A DNA stretch of 64,000 nucleotides from Benzoatithermus flavus (GTDB lineage: Bacteria > Pseudomonadota > Alphaproteobacteria > Geminicoccales > Geminicoccaceae). The notes under the pieces were generated by a model. That model saw only the letters and a list, made by a program, of their open reading frames with translations. It ran no database searches and had not been told where the DNA came from. The stretch covers positions 62,001 to 126,000 of the forward strand of contig NZ_JBBLZC010000006.1 of assembly GCF_037908215.1 (NCBI RefSeq), in the 5' to 3' direction. The position numbers and the translations under genes are program-made. This document shows positions 1 through 8,499 of this stretch, piece after piece. How positions within the stretch are numbered: the first letter of the stretch is position 1; each line of letters begins with the position of its first letter.

Positions 1-981
1 GAGCGGGTGCACGCCGCCGCCGAGCGCTGTGCCCGGATCGTCAAGACCTTTCTCGCCATGGCGCGCTCGCGTCCGCCCCAGCGCGGGCCAGTGTCCTTGG
101 GCGACGTCGTGGAGGCGGCGCTCGAGCTCTCGGCCTACGGGCTCAGGACCGCCGGGATCGAGGTGGTGCGCGAGCTGGCGCCGGATCTCCCGGCCGTCTG
201 GGGCGACAGCGACCAGCTCCATCAGGTGCTCACGAACCTGATCGTCAACGCGCAGCAGGCTCTCCTGCATCGGGCGCCGCCGCGCCGGCTCGTGGTGCGC
301 GCACGGCGCCGGGACGACCGGATCGTGGTCGAGGTCGAGGACAATGGCCCCGGCATGGACGAGACGGTGAGGAAACGGATCTTCGAGCCGTTTTTCACGA
401 CGAAGCCGCAAGGGGTCGGCACCGGCATCGGCCTTTCGGTCTGCCACGGGATCGTCGCCGCGCACGGCGGGAGGATCACGGTCGACAGCATCCCCGGCAC
501 AGGCACGCGATTCACCGTCTTGCTGCCGCTCACGGCCGAGGCGCTGCCGACCGCCACGGCGCCGGCCGGCGATCCGGGAAAGCCCGGCCGCGGTAAGGTG
601 CTGGTCGTGGACGACGAGAAGGAGATCGCCGAGCTTGCCGCCCTTCATCTTCGTCGTGACGGGCTCGCGGTCGAGATCGTCGGCAGCGGCCGGGAGGCGC
701 TGGCCCGCCTCGAGCATGGTGGGTTCGACCTCGTCGTGAGCGATCTGCGCATGCCCGACATCGACGGGGTGGCGCTGATCGACGCTATCCAGCGGGACCA
801 TCCCGAGCTGGCCGGCCGGGTCCTCCTGATCACGGGCGATGCGCTCGGAGCCGGCGCGAACGAGGCGGTGCGCCGGGCCGGCATTCCGGTGCTCGAGAAG
901 CCGCTCGATCTCGCGAGCTTGCGCGCCGAGGTCCGCCGCCTGCTCGAGGGGGCCCGAGCGAGAGGAGGTGGAGAACGATGA
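1..981 (+). CDS. Hybrid sensor histidine kinase, C-terminal part (HATPase + receiver)
   Basis: The reading frame is open from base 1, so the 5' end lies outside the window; a GTG at 7 is internal. The visible part starts in the dimerisation helix and continues into a HATPase_c domain with N box (NLIVNAQQAL), G1 (DNGPGMD), F box (FEPFFTTKP) and G2 (GTGIGLSV). A receiver domain follows, with VVDDE, the phospho-acceptor Asp in SDLRMPD, a Thr in LLITGD and Lys in LEKP. It would autophosphorylate and pass phosphate to its own receiver and probably to the next gene product, whose ATG overlaps this stop (ATGA at 978-981). The input domain and signal are not visible. Confidence 0.9.
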   Translation, partial: ERVHAAAERCARIVKTFLAMARSRPPQRGPVSLGDVVEAALELSAYGLRTAGIEVVRELAPDLPAVWGDSDQLHQVLTNLIVNAQQALLHRAPPRRLVVRARRRDDRIVVEVEDNGPGMDETVRKRIFEPFFTTKPQGVGTGIGLSVCHGIVAAHGGRITVDSIPGTGTRFTVLLPLTAEALPTATAPAGDPGKPGRGKVLVVDDEKEIAELAALHLRRDGLAVEIVGSGREALARLEHGGFDLVVSDLRMPDIDGVALIDAIQRDHPELAGRVLLITGDALGAGANEAVRRAGIPVLEKPLDLASLRAEVRRLLEGARARGGGER

Positions 982-1691
982 CGGTCACGCGAATCATCGT
1001 CGTCGACGACGAGCCGGATCTGCGTCTGCTGCTCGAGGACTATCTCGGCGCGCAGGGCATGGCCGTGCGCAGCGCGGCGGACGGGGCGGAGCTGCGGGAG
1101 CGTCTGCGCGAGGAGCCGGCCGACATCGTCATCCTCGACGTCAACATGCCGGGCGAGGACGGCTTCACGGTGGCACGGGGCCTGCGCGCGGCGGGCAGCA
1201 GGGTCGGGATCATCATGCTGACGGCGGCGGGTGCCGTGGAAAGCCGCCTCACCGGCCTCGATGCCGGCGCCGACGACTATCTTCCGAAGCCGTTCGAGCC
1301 GCGCGAGCTCCTCGCCCGGGTGCGCAGCGTTCTGCGCCGCCTCGAGGCGGAGCGCGAGCCCGTACCGGCGGCGCGTGAACCCGGGACGGTACGGTTCGGC
1401 CGCTGCCGCCTCGACTCCGAGGCCCATCAGCTCCTCGATGCCGAAGGCAGGCCGGTGCCGCTCACGGCGATGGAGTTCGACCTTCTCGCCACCTTCGCGC
1501 GTCATCCCCGCCAGGTGCTCTCGCGCGAGCGCTTGGCCGAGCTCGCCCACAACCGTCCGCTCGAGCCCGAGGATCGTTCCATCGACATCCGCATCGCCCG
1601 CCTGCGCAAGAAGATCGAGCACGATCCCGCAAATCCGAGCACGATCCGGACGGTGCGCGGCGAGGGTTATCTGTTCGAGCCGGGAGCATGA
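978..1691 (+). CDS. OmpR/PhoB-family response regulator
   Basis: A 237-residue two-domain regulator. The N-terminal receiver (residues about 4-118) has the acidic pair VDDEPD, phospho-Asp in ILDVNMPG, Thr in IMLTA and Lys in YLPKPFEP. The C-terminal winged helix (about 135-232) has the usual LTAMEFDLL and VRGEGYLFEP segments. The start codon overlaps the kinase stop by four bases, so the two are co-translated and very likely a cognate pair. Target genes are unknown. No other gene follows in the same direction for about 230 bases. Confidence 0.93.
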   Translation: MTVTRIIVVDDEPDLRLLLEDYLGAQGMAVRSAADGAELRERLREEPADIVILDVNMPGEDGFTVARGLRAAGSRVGIIMLTAAGAVESRLTGLDAGADDYLPKPFEPRELLARVRSVLRRLEAEREPVPAAREPGTVRFGRCRLDSEAHQLLDAEGRPVPLTAMEFDLLATFARHPRQVLSRERLAELAHNRPLEPEDRSIDIRIARLRKKIEHDPANPSTIRTVRGEGYLFEPGA

Positions 1692-1923
1692 GGTGACGCA
1701 CGGGCGAGATCCCGAGGAACGGCCGCGGTGATGCCGGCAAAGGACGAGCTCGCGGCCGGGACCGGCGAGGCACGGAGCCAACCGGCGCATAGGAAGAAAG
1801 CAGCTCGTTAACTTTTCCTTCTTTCTTCGGGCCTATAAAAAGAAGGTGGCATGGATGCTCGCCGCCCGGCGGATCGGCAGGCCGCCATCTCGGGCGACGG
1901 CAGAGACCGCTCTGGGACGGGCT

Positions 1924-2964
1924 ATGCGGAACGGCCGCGAGGTGGCAGGAACGCGCACGGCGGGCACGCAGCCGGGCGCCGGCTCCTATGGACGCACGCT
2001 CGCGTGGCGCGCGCTCGCAGCCTTTCTGCTCGCCTCCGGCCTGGCGGGCGGCGCTCGCGCCTCCGAGGTCGAGCGCAGCCTGACGATGCCCTCGCGCATC
2101 CTCGGCAAGCCGCTGCGCTTCTCCGTCTACTTTCCCGACGGCTATGCCCAGAGGAAGGACGGGCCTTATCCCGTGCTCTTCCTCCTGCACGGCACCGACG
2201 GCAACGAGAACGACTGGCTCGATCTCGGGCACCTGCAGCAGACCGCGGACGATCTGATCCGCCGCGGCAAGATCCCGCCCATGCTGATCGTCACCCCCGA
2301 TGCGGGCAACAGCTGGTACGTCGACAACGCGGATGCGGGCCGCGGCGGTCTCTACGCCTCGGCCTTCCTCGGCGAGCTCGTGCCGTTCGTCGATGCCAGG
2401 TTCGACACGGTGGGCGACCGGCGCGGGCGCGCGATCGCCGGCCTCTCCATGGGTGGCTTCGGGGCGCTGCGGCTCGTCCTCGCCCGGCCGGACCTGTTCG
2501 TCGCGGCCGCGAGCCTCAGTGGCGCGCTGTTCATGCCGGACGAGCCTTTGACCCCGGCCGACATCGCCGATCTGCACGGCGCCTTCGGCACGCCGTTCGA
2601 GCGCGCCAGGCTCGAGCGGAACGACCCGTTCCGGATGCTGGGCGGTCTGGCGTGCGCCGAGGCACCGGCCATCTATCTGGCGAGCGGTGCTCAGGACGGC
2701 TTCCGCCTCGACGAGGCGACCGCGAGCTTCTATCTCGCTCTCAAACGCGCCGGCATCCCGTCCTCGCTGCGCATCCGCAGTGGCGGGCACGACTGGAAGT
2801 TCTGGTCGGACGAGCTCGGCCCCACCCTTCGCTTCATCGCCCGCGCCTTCGCGGGCAACGCCGTCCCGAAGCCGCCCCGAGCCGCCGGTGCGGCATCGGA
2901 CCGACGATGCGAGCCGACCGGCGCCGGCGACAAACCGGTGCTGACGTCGGCCAGCAGGCAGTAG
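1924..2964 (+). CDS. Secreted esterase, alpha/beta hydrolase (esterase D / antigen 85 type)
   Basis: The mature part (from about ASEVERS) matches the putative-esterase family PF00756: an oxyanion segment VLFLLHGTDGNENDW, nucleophile elbow GLSMGGFGA, and a late His in SGGHDWKFW. A hydrophobic stretch AALAAFLL-type signal precedes ARAS, so export to the periplasm is likely. The start is uncertain: ATG 1924 gives a 25-residue n-region; ATG 1855, with a better Shine-Dalgarno (aagaagg), would give a longer one. It stands alone, 230 bases after the two-component pair. Substrate cannot be read from sequence; this family includes S-formylglutathione hydrolases and carbohydrate esterases, but the signal peptide argues against the former. 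Confidence 0.85.
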   Translation: MRNGREVAGTRTAGTQPGAGSYGRTLAWRALAAFLLASGLAGGARASEVERSLTMPSRILGKPLRFSVYFPDGYAQRKDGPYPVLFLLHGTDGNENDWLDLGHLQQTADDLIRRGKIPPMLIVTPDAGNSWYVDNADAGRGGLYASAFLGELVPFVDARFDTVGDRRGRAIAGLSMGGFGALRLVLARPDLFVAAASLSGALFMPDEPLTPADIADLHGAFGTPFERARLERNDPFRMLGGLACAEAPAIYLASGAQDGFRLDEATASFYLALKRAGIPSSLRIRSGGHDWKFWSDELGPTLRFIARAFAGNAVPKPPRAAGAASDRRCEPTGAGDKPVLTSASRQ

Positions 2965-3274
2965 GACCGCCTTGCAGGCCGCGCAAGCTCGAGACGGTCG
3001 GGATCGTGGACCGCTCGGCACGGCAGCGGTCAAGGCACGCGGCAAGAAGCTCGATTGGCAACCGAGGCATCGGCCGCGCTCGGACCGGGTCGTGCCGAAG
3101 AGCCTCGTGCTCGTCGTTCCGGGACACAGCTAACGCCCGATTGGCCCGCGGTTCCCGCTCCATGGCACCATGCGGGCCAACCGGCCCGTTCCACAGCGGG
3201 ATCCACGAGGATGGAAGATCGCCCTCGGCACGCCCGCCGTGCTCACCTTGCGCCAGCCGCGCGAGCCAACGGCG
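2965..3274. other. Intergenic gap between convergent genes
   Basis: Between the esterase stop and the MFS stop (convergent). Open frames here are arginine/proline-rich and have no family resemblance. No convincing intrinsic terminator was seen. Confidence 0.5.
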
Positions 3275-4495
3275 TCATCCAGCGGGCGACGACGCGCGGA
3301 GAAGCCGCATCGCGACGGCCGCGGCGCCGAGCACGACCAGCGTGCTCGTGAGGAACACGGTACCCAGACCCGCCCCGCCCGCGATCAGGCCCAGCGCGGG
3401 CCCCGACACCCCCAGCGCCAGATCGAGGCAGGCGGTGAAGGCGCCCATGGCGGCGCCGCGACTCTGCGGCGGAGCACGACGCACCGCCTCCACGCCGAGG
3501 CCAGGGTAAACCAGCGAGTAGCCGAAGCCGGCGAGCCCGGCCCCGACCGCAGCCCAAATCCGGCTGGGCGCCAGCCAGACGAGCGCCAGGCCGACCGCCT
3601 CGATCGACGCGCAGACGAGTGCCACCCTGGCGCCGCCGAACCTGTCGGGCAGGTGGCCGCCGATCACACGGGCGGCGATCAAGCAAGCCGCGAAGGTACT
3701 GAAGGCGAGCCAGACCGGGCTCCACCCGCGTTCGGCAAAGAGCAGCGAACCGAAAGCGATGATGGCGCCGAAGCCCACGCTGCCGAACGCCGCGCCGAGC
3801 CCCGGCATCCAGACGGCGCCGAGCATCCTGGCAAACGCCGGGCGATCACGATGCAGCGGGGCGGTGGGGCGGAGCGGCGCCACGAGCAGCAGGGTGCCGA
3901 TCGGAGCCAGCGCCGTCGCCAGCGCTATCGCCGTGAAACCATGGTCCGCGTACAGGGCGCTGCCGGCCGGCGCACCGAGCGCCAAGGCGGCGAACATGGC
4001 CATGCCGACCCACGCGATGACCCTTCCTGCGCTCTGGGGATCGACGAGCGCCAGCCCCCAGCTCAAGGCACCCGTGATGACGAAGCTTTCCGCCCCGCCG
4101 AGCAGCGCGCGGCCCAGGAGCAGGATCGTGACCGACACCACCGGCGCGCCGACGAACAGGAGCGACAGGAGGTAGAGGAGCCCCGCCGCCGCGGCGGCCA
4201 GGAGGCCGGCGACGACCGCGCGCCTGGCGCCCCGGCTGTCCGCATAGTGGCCCGACCAGACCCGCGAGACGAGCGACGCCGCGAACTGGCTGCCGGTGAT
4301 GAGGCCGACCATGAAGGTGCCGAGGCCCAGGCCCCGGTGAACGTGGAGCGGCAGCACCGGCAGGGCGAGGCCGATGACGAGGAAGGCGATCAGGACCACC
4401 GCCATGATCGGCAGCAGCCTCGCCAGAGTTCCCGGAGACGTCGGGGGACCGGAAGCGGTCAGGGGCATCGTGGTCGTCACGGGAAGAAACACCAT
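3275..4495 (-). CDS. MFS transporter, 12 TM exporter
   Basis: About 406 residues of strongly hydrophobic protein with the MFS pattern: first helix LLPIMAVVLIAFLVIGLALPVLPLHV, the loop 2-3 signature region SRVWSGHYADSRGARRAV, and a second pseudo-symmetric half with HLPDRFGGARVAL. It resembles the YhhS/arabinose-efflux-like MFS group. The frame stays open further upstream to 4843, but that segment is Arg/Pro-rich and not MFS-like; the start at 4495 (or ATG 4468) places the first helix correctly. Substrate unknown; probably a drug or small-solute exporter. No linked regulator. Confidence 0.85.
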   Translation of the reverse strand: MVFLPVTTTMPLTASGPPTSPGTLARLLPIMAVVLIAFLVIGLALPVLPLHVHRGLGLGTFMVGLITGSQFAASLVSRVWSGHYADSRGARRAVVAGLLAAAAAGLLYLLSLLFVGAPVVSVTILLLGRALLGGAESFVITGALSWGLALVDPQSAGRVIAWVGMAMFAALALGAPAGSALYADHGFTAIALATALAPIGTLLLVAPLRPTAPLHRDRPAFARMLGAVWMPGLGAAFGSVGFGAIIAFGSLLFAERGWSPVWLAFSTFAACLIAARVIGGHLPDRFGGARVALVCASIEAVGLALVWLAPSRIWAAVGAGLAGFGYSLVYPGLGVEAVRRAPPQSRGAAMGAFTACLDLALGVSGPALGLIAGGAGLGTVFLTSTLVVLGAAAVAMRLLRASSPAG

Positions 4496-4839
4496 CCGCT
4501 GATGCGGCCGGGCCGAGAGAGGCGGCGGGACCGCGAGACGGGGCCCGCCGACATCGCTGCGCCATGGCTGATCGAGACCCCGAGGCGTCCCGAGCCGGAA
4601 CGCCGTACGAGCGCGCCGAGCCGGGCTGTCAGCCCGGGCGGTTCGCGAAGGCTCCCTTGGCGACGCCGCGATCCCGTGGCGACGGATGCGGGCACTGCCG
4701 AGGATCCTGGAGAGAGTGACCGGCATGTATCTCGCGAGCGCGGGCGGAACCGCGCCGAGATTCGCGGTTGTCGTGGCGCGTTCCCGCTCCACAGGAGTGT
4801 CCTGCTGTGCCCGAGCCGGAGGCAGGGCGGCGAGCCGCT
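4496..4839. other. Intergenic gap upstream of MFS gene
   Basis: About 345 bases between the MFS start and the end of the DUF2255 gene. The MFS frame remains open across it, which would add an unlikely N-terminal extension. It presumably contains the MFS promoter; no distinct element recognised. Confidence 0.4.
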
Positions 4840-5262
4840 TCATGGCGACTGGCCGTTCCGTGCCGAGGTAGGCACGAGGTCAGGCCCGGTGGCGAGCGGC
4901 ACGACCTTGACCGTGGCGGAGCGGGCGCGGGCGCCGATCATCGAGCCGAGATGAGGGCTGCCGCGATACTTCGCCCGGTAGGCGTCGTCGATGCGGGCGT
5001 TGATCGGCCCGTGCGTCGGCTCGAAGGCGACCTCCTTCGTCATGCCGGCGGCGGTGATCCGCCCCGCCTTCTGCCGCACCGCGGCCTGGTACCAACGGGA
5101 GCTCTGCCCGTTGTAGGCCCGCACGTAGAGGTCGCCATCGACCACGACCGACCAGATCCAGGTCGGCGTGCCGTAGGTCTTCCCGTCCTCGCGGAAAGGT
5201 GCGACGTGGAGGTCATCGGCCTCGGCGATCCTGTGCAGTTCGTCCTTCGACCAGGTGGTCAT
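4840..5262 (-). CDS. DUF2255 family protein
   Basis: A 140-residue soluble protein matching the DUF2255 pattern: W-S-x-DEL near the N terminus, a central TPTWIWSVVVDGDLYVRAYNG strand region split by G, and SSRWYQAA followed by a C-terminal DDAYRAKY segment. The family has a split-barrel-like (nitroreductase/F420-type) look but no assigned reaction. It is 16 bases downstream of the alcohol dehydrogenase gene on the same strand and so is the last gene of that operon. DUF2255 members often sit in small catabolic clusters with SDR or Zn-ADH enzymes. Confidence 0.85.
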   Translation of the reverse strand: MTTWSKDELHRIAEADDLHVAPFREDGKTYGTPTWIWSVVVDGDLYVRAYNGQSSRWYQAAVRQKAGRITAAGMTKEVAFEPTHGPINARIDDAYRAKYRGSPHLGSMIGARARSATVKVVPLATGPDLVPTSARNGQSP

Positions 5263-5278
5263 GGCGGTCGTCCTCCGA

Positions 5279-6295
5279 TCACGGGCGCAGCAGCGCCTTG
5301 ATGGCGCGGCGCTCGTTCATGGCGCGGTAGCCCTCGGCCACCCGGTCGAGCGGCAGGGTGAGGTCGAAGACCTTGCCGGGATCGATCTTCCTCTCCCACA
5401 CGAGCCCGATCAGCTCGGGCAGGTACCGGCGCACCGGCGCCGGGCCGCCGTGCAGGTGGACATGCTCGAAGAACAGCTCCTGCCCGTCGAGCGTGACCCC
5501 GTGCGGGACGCCGACATAGCCCACGTACCCGCCCGGACGGGCGGCATGGATCGCCTGCATCATCGACTCCTGCGTGCCGACGCACTCCAGCACCGAGTCG
5601 GCGCCGAGCCCGTCGGTCAGATCCATGATGCGGGCCACGCCCTCGGTGCCGCGCTCGGTCACGATGTCGGTGGCGCCGAACGCGCGGGCGAGCTTCTGCC
5701 GCGCTTCGTGGCGGCTCATCGCGATGATCCGCTCGGCACCCATCTGCTTCGCGGAGAGTACGCCGAGAAGGCCGACCGCCCCATCGCCCACGACCACGAC
5801 CGTGCTGCCCGGCCGCACGTTCGCCGCGTCGGCGGCGAACCAGCCGGTGCCCAGGACATCGGAGGTCGTCAGCAGGCTCGGGATCAGGTCGTCCGGCGGC
5901 AGGTCCGGCGTGGCCACCAGGGTGCCGTCCGCGAGCGGGACGCGCAGCAGGGGTGCCTGCGCGCCACCGACGAACTCGGCCTGCCGGCAGGACGACTGGT
6001 AGCCGTGCCGGCAAACGGAGCAGGTGTTGTCGGAGGCGAAGAACGAGCCGATGACGAACTGGCCGGGCCCGATCGACCGGACGGCGCTGCCGACCTCCTC
6101 GACGATGCCGCAGTACTCGTGCCCCATCGGGGTCGGCTCGGCGACCGGCTGGAGGCCGCGATAGGGCCACAGGTCGGAGCCGCACACGCAGGCCGCCACG
6201 ATCCGGATGATGGCGTCCGTCGGCTTGATGATCTTCGGGGCAGGGCACTCCTCGAAGCGCACATCGCCCGGGCCGTAAAGGACGGTTCCTTGCAT
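5279..6295 (-). CDS. Zinc-dependent alcohol dehydrogenase family protein
   Basis: A 338-residue medium-chain dehydrogenase. The N-terminal GroES-like part has the catalytic zinc ligand in ACVCGSDLWPYRG, MGHEYCGIVEEVG, and a reduced structural-zinc region (NTCSVCRHGYQSSC). The Rossmann part has VVVVGDGAVGLLGV for NAD(P) binding. It lacks a membrane or signal segment, so is cytosolic. Start ATG 6295 aligns with the family start MQGTVLYGPGDVRFEE. It sits between a cyclophilin-like gene and DUF2255 in the intact, promoter-distal half of a partly decayed operon. Substrate unknown. Confidence 0.92.
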   Translation of the reverse strand: MQGTVLYGPGDVRFEECPAPKIIKPTDAIIRIVAACVCGSDLWPYRGLQPVAEPTPMGHEYCGIVEEVGSAVRSIGPGQFVIGSFFASDNTCSVCRHGYQSSCRQAEFVGGAQAPLLRVPLADGTLVATPDLPPDDLIPSLLTTSDVLGTGWFAADAANVRPGSTVVVVGDGAVGLLGVLSAKQMGAERIIAMSRHEARQKLARAFGATDIVTERGTEGVARIMDLTDGLGADSVLECVGTQESMMQAIHAARPGGYVGYVGVPHGVTLDGQELFFEHVHLHGGPAPVRRYLPELIGLVWERKIDPGKVFDLTLPLDRVAEGYRAMNERRAIKALLRP

Positions 6296-6381
6296 GGTCG
6301 GATCCCTTCGCTCGGAAGCTGGCTTTCTCGACGACGTGCCGCCCGATCGGCAGGGCGGCGCTTGCCGCCGGCGAGGCTGGG

Positions 6382-6855
6382 TTACTCGGCGAGCCTGATC
6401 GTCGCCTGCACGGGCCCCGGCACGTCGAGCGCCGCGCCGCCGGCGACGATGGCACCAAGCTTGACGAGCCCGCTCGAGTAGCCGAAGTCCTCGTAGAAGA
6501 TGGCGAGGTTGCCCCATGGCGCGTAGTAGGCGATGTCGCCGGGCGCCGGGTCGATCCCGGCGGGTGCGCCTTCGATCGAAAGCCTGCGCGGCAGCTGGCT
6601 GATCTTCTCGGTCGCGTTGTAATCTTCCAGCGGCAGCGCCAGCGGCAGCAGCGAAGCGAAATCCCTGGCCGTGGGACCGTCGTCGAGGATGGCCGTGATC
6701 GTCGCTCCCGCGACATCGATATGGAGCCTCATCGCGCTCGCCACCTGCTCGGATTGTCCCGGTACCGGCGCCTGACCTGCGGCGCCGGCCAGCGCGGTGG
6801 CGCCGACGAGCGCCATGGCCCGTTTCAGGGTCGGCAATACCGTTTCTCGGGGCAT
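6382..6855 (-). CDS. Cyclophilin-like fold protein, exported
   Basis: A 157-residue protein with a signal-like N terminus (ALVGATALAGAAG) followed by the cyclophilin-like domain (PF18050 type): IDVAGATITAILDDGPTARDF, LPLALPLEDYN, and GDIAYYAPWGNLAIFYEDF. No prolyl isomerase active-site set is evident; the family function is unknown and it is often found beside aldo/keto reductases, ADHs and isoquinoline oxidoreductase genes. It lies 86 bases upstream of the ADH gene. The segment just upstream is the broken end of iorB, so this is the first intact gene of the operon. Confidence 0.8.
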   Translation of the reverse strand: MPRETVLPTLKRAMALVGATALAGAAGQAPVPGQSEQVASAMRLHIDVAGATITAILDDGPTARDFASLLPLALPLEDYNATEKISQLPRRLSIEGAPAGIDPAPGDIAYYAPWGNLAIFYEDFGYSSGLVKLGAIVAGGAALDVPGPVQATIRLAE

Positions 6856-6917
6856 GATCTCCCCTCCCCCGCAATGCCACTTGAAAAGCGCCGCCTGCCG
6901 CTCCGGCGGGAACCGCC

Positions 6918-7604
6918 GTGCGCAACACGGCGGTTGGGGATGGCGTAGGGCTGCCCGGCGATGCCCTCTGCCACCGAGAAGTCGGCCGCATCGGGCCGGC
7001 GGCCGAACCAGCGGCCCGTCGGACCTTCGCCGACGGCTTCGACCTCCGGCGCCACGGGCAGGCCTTCAGCGTCGAGCCCGGCGCGGAAGCGTGCCAGGCC
7101 CATCGGCCGCAGCGCGTCGCGCAGGCACTCCTCCTCGCGGTTCCAGATCAGCTTCACCGGCCGGCCCACCGCCTTGGCGAGCAGGATGGCCTGCGGGAAG
7201 GGGTTGGCGGTCTCGTGAAGGAAGTGCCGCCCGAAGAAGCCGCCGAGCATGGGCGAGTGAACCCTCACCCGCTCCGGCGCGATCCCGGCAACGCTGGCGG
7301 CGGCGCGCTGGAACATCTCCGGCGCCTGGTTGGACAGCCAGAGATCGAGCATGCCATCGACGTTCCAGCGCGCGAGCGCCGAAGGTGGCTCGAGCTGGCC
7401 ATGGGCCAGATACGGGGCGTCATCGGTCGCCTCCACCACCCGCGCCGCACCCTTCAGCGCCGCGGCGGCGGCGCCATGCGTCTCGGCGGCGATGCTCGGT
7501 CCGGGGGCGGCGGCGAGTGCGGCACGCATCTTAGAGGAGAAGTCGGCCGGCATGGCATGGTGGGTGCCGGAGGCGGGCTCGGTCCAGGTGACCCGCAAGG
7601 CCTC
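6918..7604 (-). pseudogene. iorB remnant: middle part of isoquinoline 1-oxidoreductase large subunit
   Basis: About 229 codons read as the central part of a molybdenum-cofactor hydroxylase large subunit (IorB/aldehyde oxidase type): EALRVTW, GAARVVEATDDAPYLAHGQLEPP, a glycine-rich MLGGFFGRHFLHE, AILLAKAVGRPVKLIWNREEE and FLRD-like CLRDALRPMGLARFRAG. The N-terminal several hundred residues and everything after IPNRRVAH are gone (intact family members are about 700 or more residues). It is joined at its 5' side to an iorA fragment, so the frame beginning at 7790 encodes an iorA-iorB chimera. No function expected. Confidence 0.85.
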
Positions 7605-7790
7605 CGGCGGGGGTGACACAGGAACGGGTGGGCTCGCCGTCTCCACCAGCACGGTGCAGGCGCCGCATTGCGCGACACCGCAGCCGTACTTGGTGCCGGT
7701 CAGGCCCAGCTCGTCGCGGGTCACCCAGAGGAGAGGCGTGTCCGCCTCGGACTCCACCTGGTGCGTTGTACCGTTGAGCGTCGGTTCCAT
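7585..7790 (-). pseudogene. iorA remnant: N-terminal [2Fe-2S] domain, frameshifted
   Basis: The start ATG 7790, preceded by a good gagga Shine-Dalgarno, begins a typical IorA ferredoxin domain (TLNGTTHQVE, DTPLLWV, GLTGTKYGCGVAQCGACTVLV) with the plant-type cysteine set. After CTVLVE the homology continues in another frame as DGEPTRSCVTPAGGLAG. Comparing gtggagacggcgag with the expected gtggacggcgag suggests a two-base insertion near 7640. Homology stops after about 70 codons (intact IorA is about 150), where the sequence joins an iorB fragment. Confidence 0.85.
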
Positions 7791-7823
7791 GGGCCTGTTC
7801 CTCGGGACCATCCAAGGTGCGCT

Positions 7824-8051
7824 TTACAGGAAGGATCGGTGGCGGGCGGGACGAGTGCGTCGCCGGTGCGAGTAGAGCGGCAGGACGTTCGCGAAGGCCC
7901 TGGCGTGGAAGATCGTCGCGTCTTGCCCGCCCTTTCCATCGCTCGTCACGATGTGGAGATCGTCGGTACCGGGCCTGACGGCCAGGCTGGTGGAGCGCAG
8001 GTTGCGGCCCTCCTGCCGGCCCGGCACCCGGCCCTGCCCGTACATCGCCAC
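7824..8051 (-). pseudogene. SMP-30/gluconolactonase family remnant (C-terminal end)
   Basis: Reads in frame after the SDR fragment: VAMYGQGRV, then GRNLRSTSLAVRPGTDDLHI, VTSDGKGGQDATIFHARAFANVLPLYSH, which I recognise as the last 60 or so residues of an SMP-30/gluconolactonase/LRE-type beta-propeller. The preceding roughly 230 residues are absent. The stop at 7824 is 33 bases upstream of the iorA start, so this 3' end and the iorA 5' end keep their original operon spacing. Confidence 0.65.
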
Positions 8052-8195
8052 GTTGACGCGGCCGAACGCCTCGGCCGGCTCGTCGGCGGCGTCGCTCGGC
8101 GGCACCTGCACGCCGGCATTGTCGAAGGCCATGCCGGACCGACCAGAAGTCGCGACCGCCCGCTGCACCATTGCAGCGACCAGGGTTCTCGTCCG
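8052..8195 (-). pseudogene. Short-chain dehydrogenase (SDR) remnant, internal fragment
   Basis: About 48 codons match an internal piece of an SDR: LVAAMVQRAVATSGRSGMAFDNAG, VQVPPSDAADEPAEAFGRVN. The classical NAG motif is present, but the N-terminal TGxxxGIG cofactor loop and the catalytic Ser-Tyr-Lys region are missing. It is fused directly, without a frame change, to the SMP-30 fragment downstream and lies in a different frame from the cupin fragment upstream. Confidence 0.7.
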
Positions 8196-8218
8196 CCACG
8201 TCTCCACACCGGACGACG

Positions 8219-8368
8219 AGCGCGCGCCCCCGGCTCGAAGGCGACCAGAGCACCACCGACCCGAACCGGATCGGGCGGGGCGAACAGCGGGTCGATCCGG
8301 ACCGTGCCGGTGAACCATTCCGCCGGCCCCTTGCCGGAGGGCCGGCTGCCCGGGCACTCGATCTCCAT
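8219..8368 (-). pseudogene. Cupin-domain protein remnant (N-terminal end)
   Basis: ATG 8368 with an aggagag Shine-Dalgarno starts MEIECPGSRPSGKGPAEWFT, GTVRIDPLF, VGGALVAFEPGAR, the N terminus of a carboxymuconolactone/mandelonitrile-lyase type small cupin. The metal-binding HTHP motif that should follow EPGAR is absent; homology stops near 8219 and the frame runs into unrelated sequence. This was probably the first gene of the LysR-divergent operon. Confidence 0.7.
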
Positions 8369-8499
8369 CGGCTCTCTCCTTCGCCCGTGAAGGCCCTCGA
8401 ACGTCTCGCGACGCCAGGGGTTCGGATGGTCAGTTAGGGGATGCGGCCGTCGGTGATTAGGCGGTAGAACCCACATGGACTCATAAGCAGAGCTTCTGA

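Noticed and set aside
1781..1835. Terminator from gaagaaag and ctttcttc upstream of the esterase
   Set aside because: The 8-bp stem has a long unstructured loop and is followed by a promoter-like cctataaaaag rather than a T-tract; it could equally be a promoter element.
3170..4954. A 594-codon plus-strand frame opposite the MFS gene
   Set aside because: Extreme Arg/Gln/Glu/Gly content and antisense to twelve coherent membrane helices.
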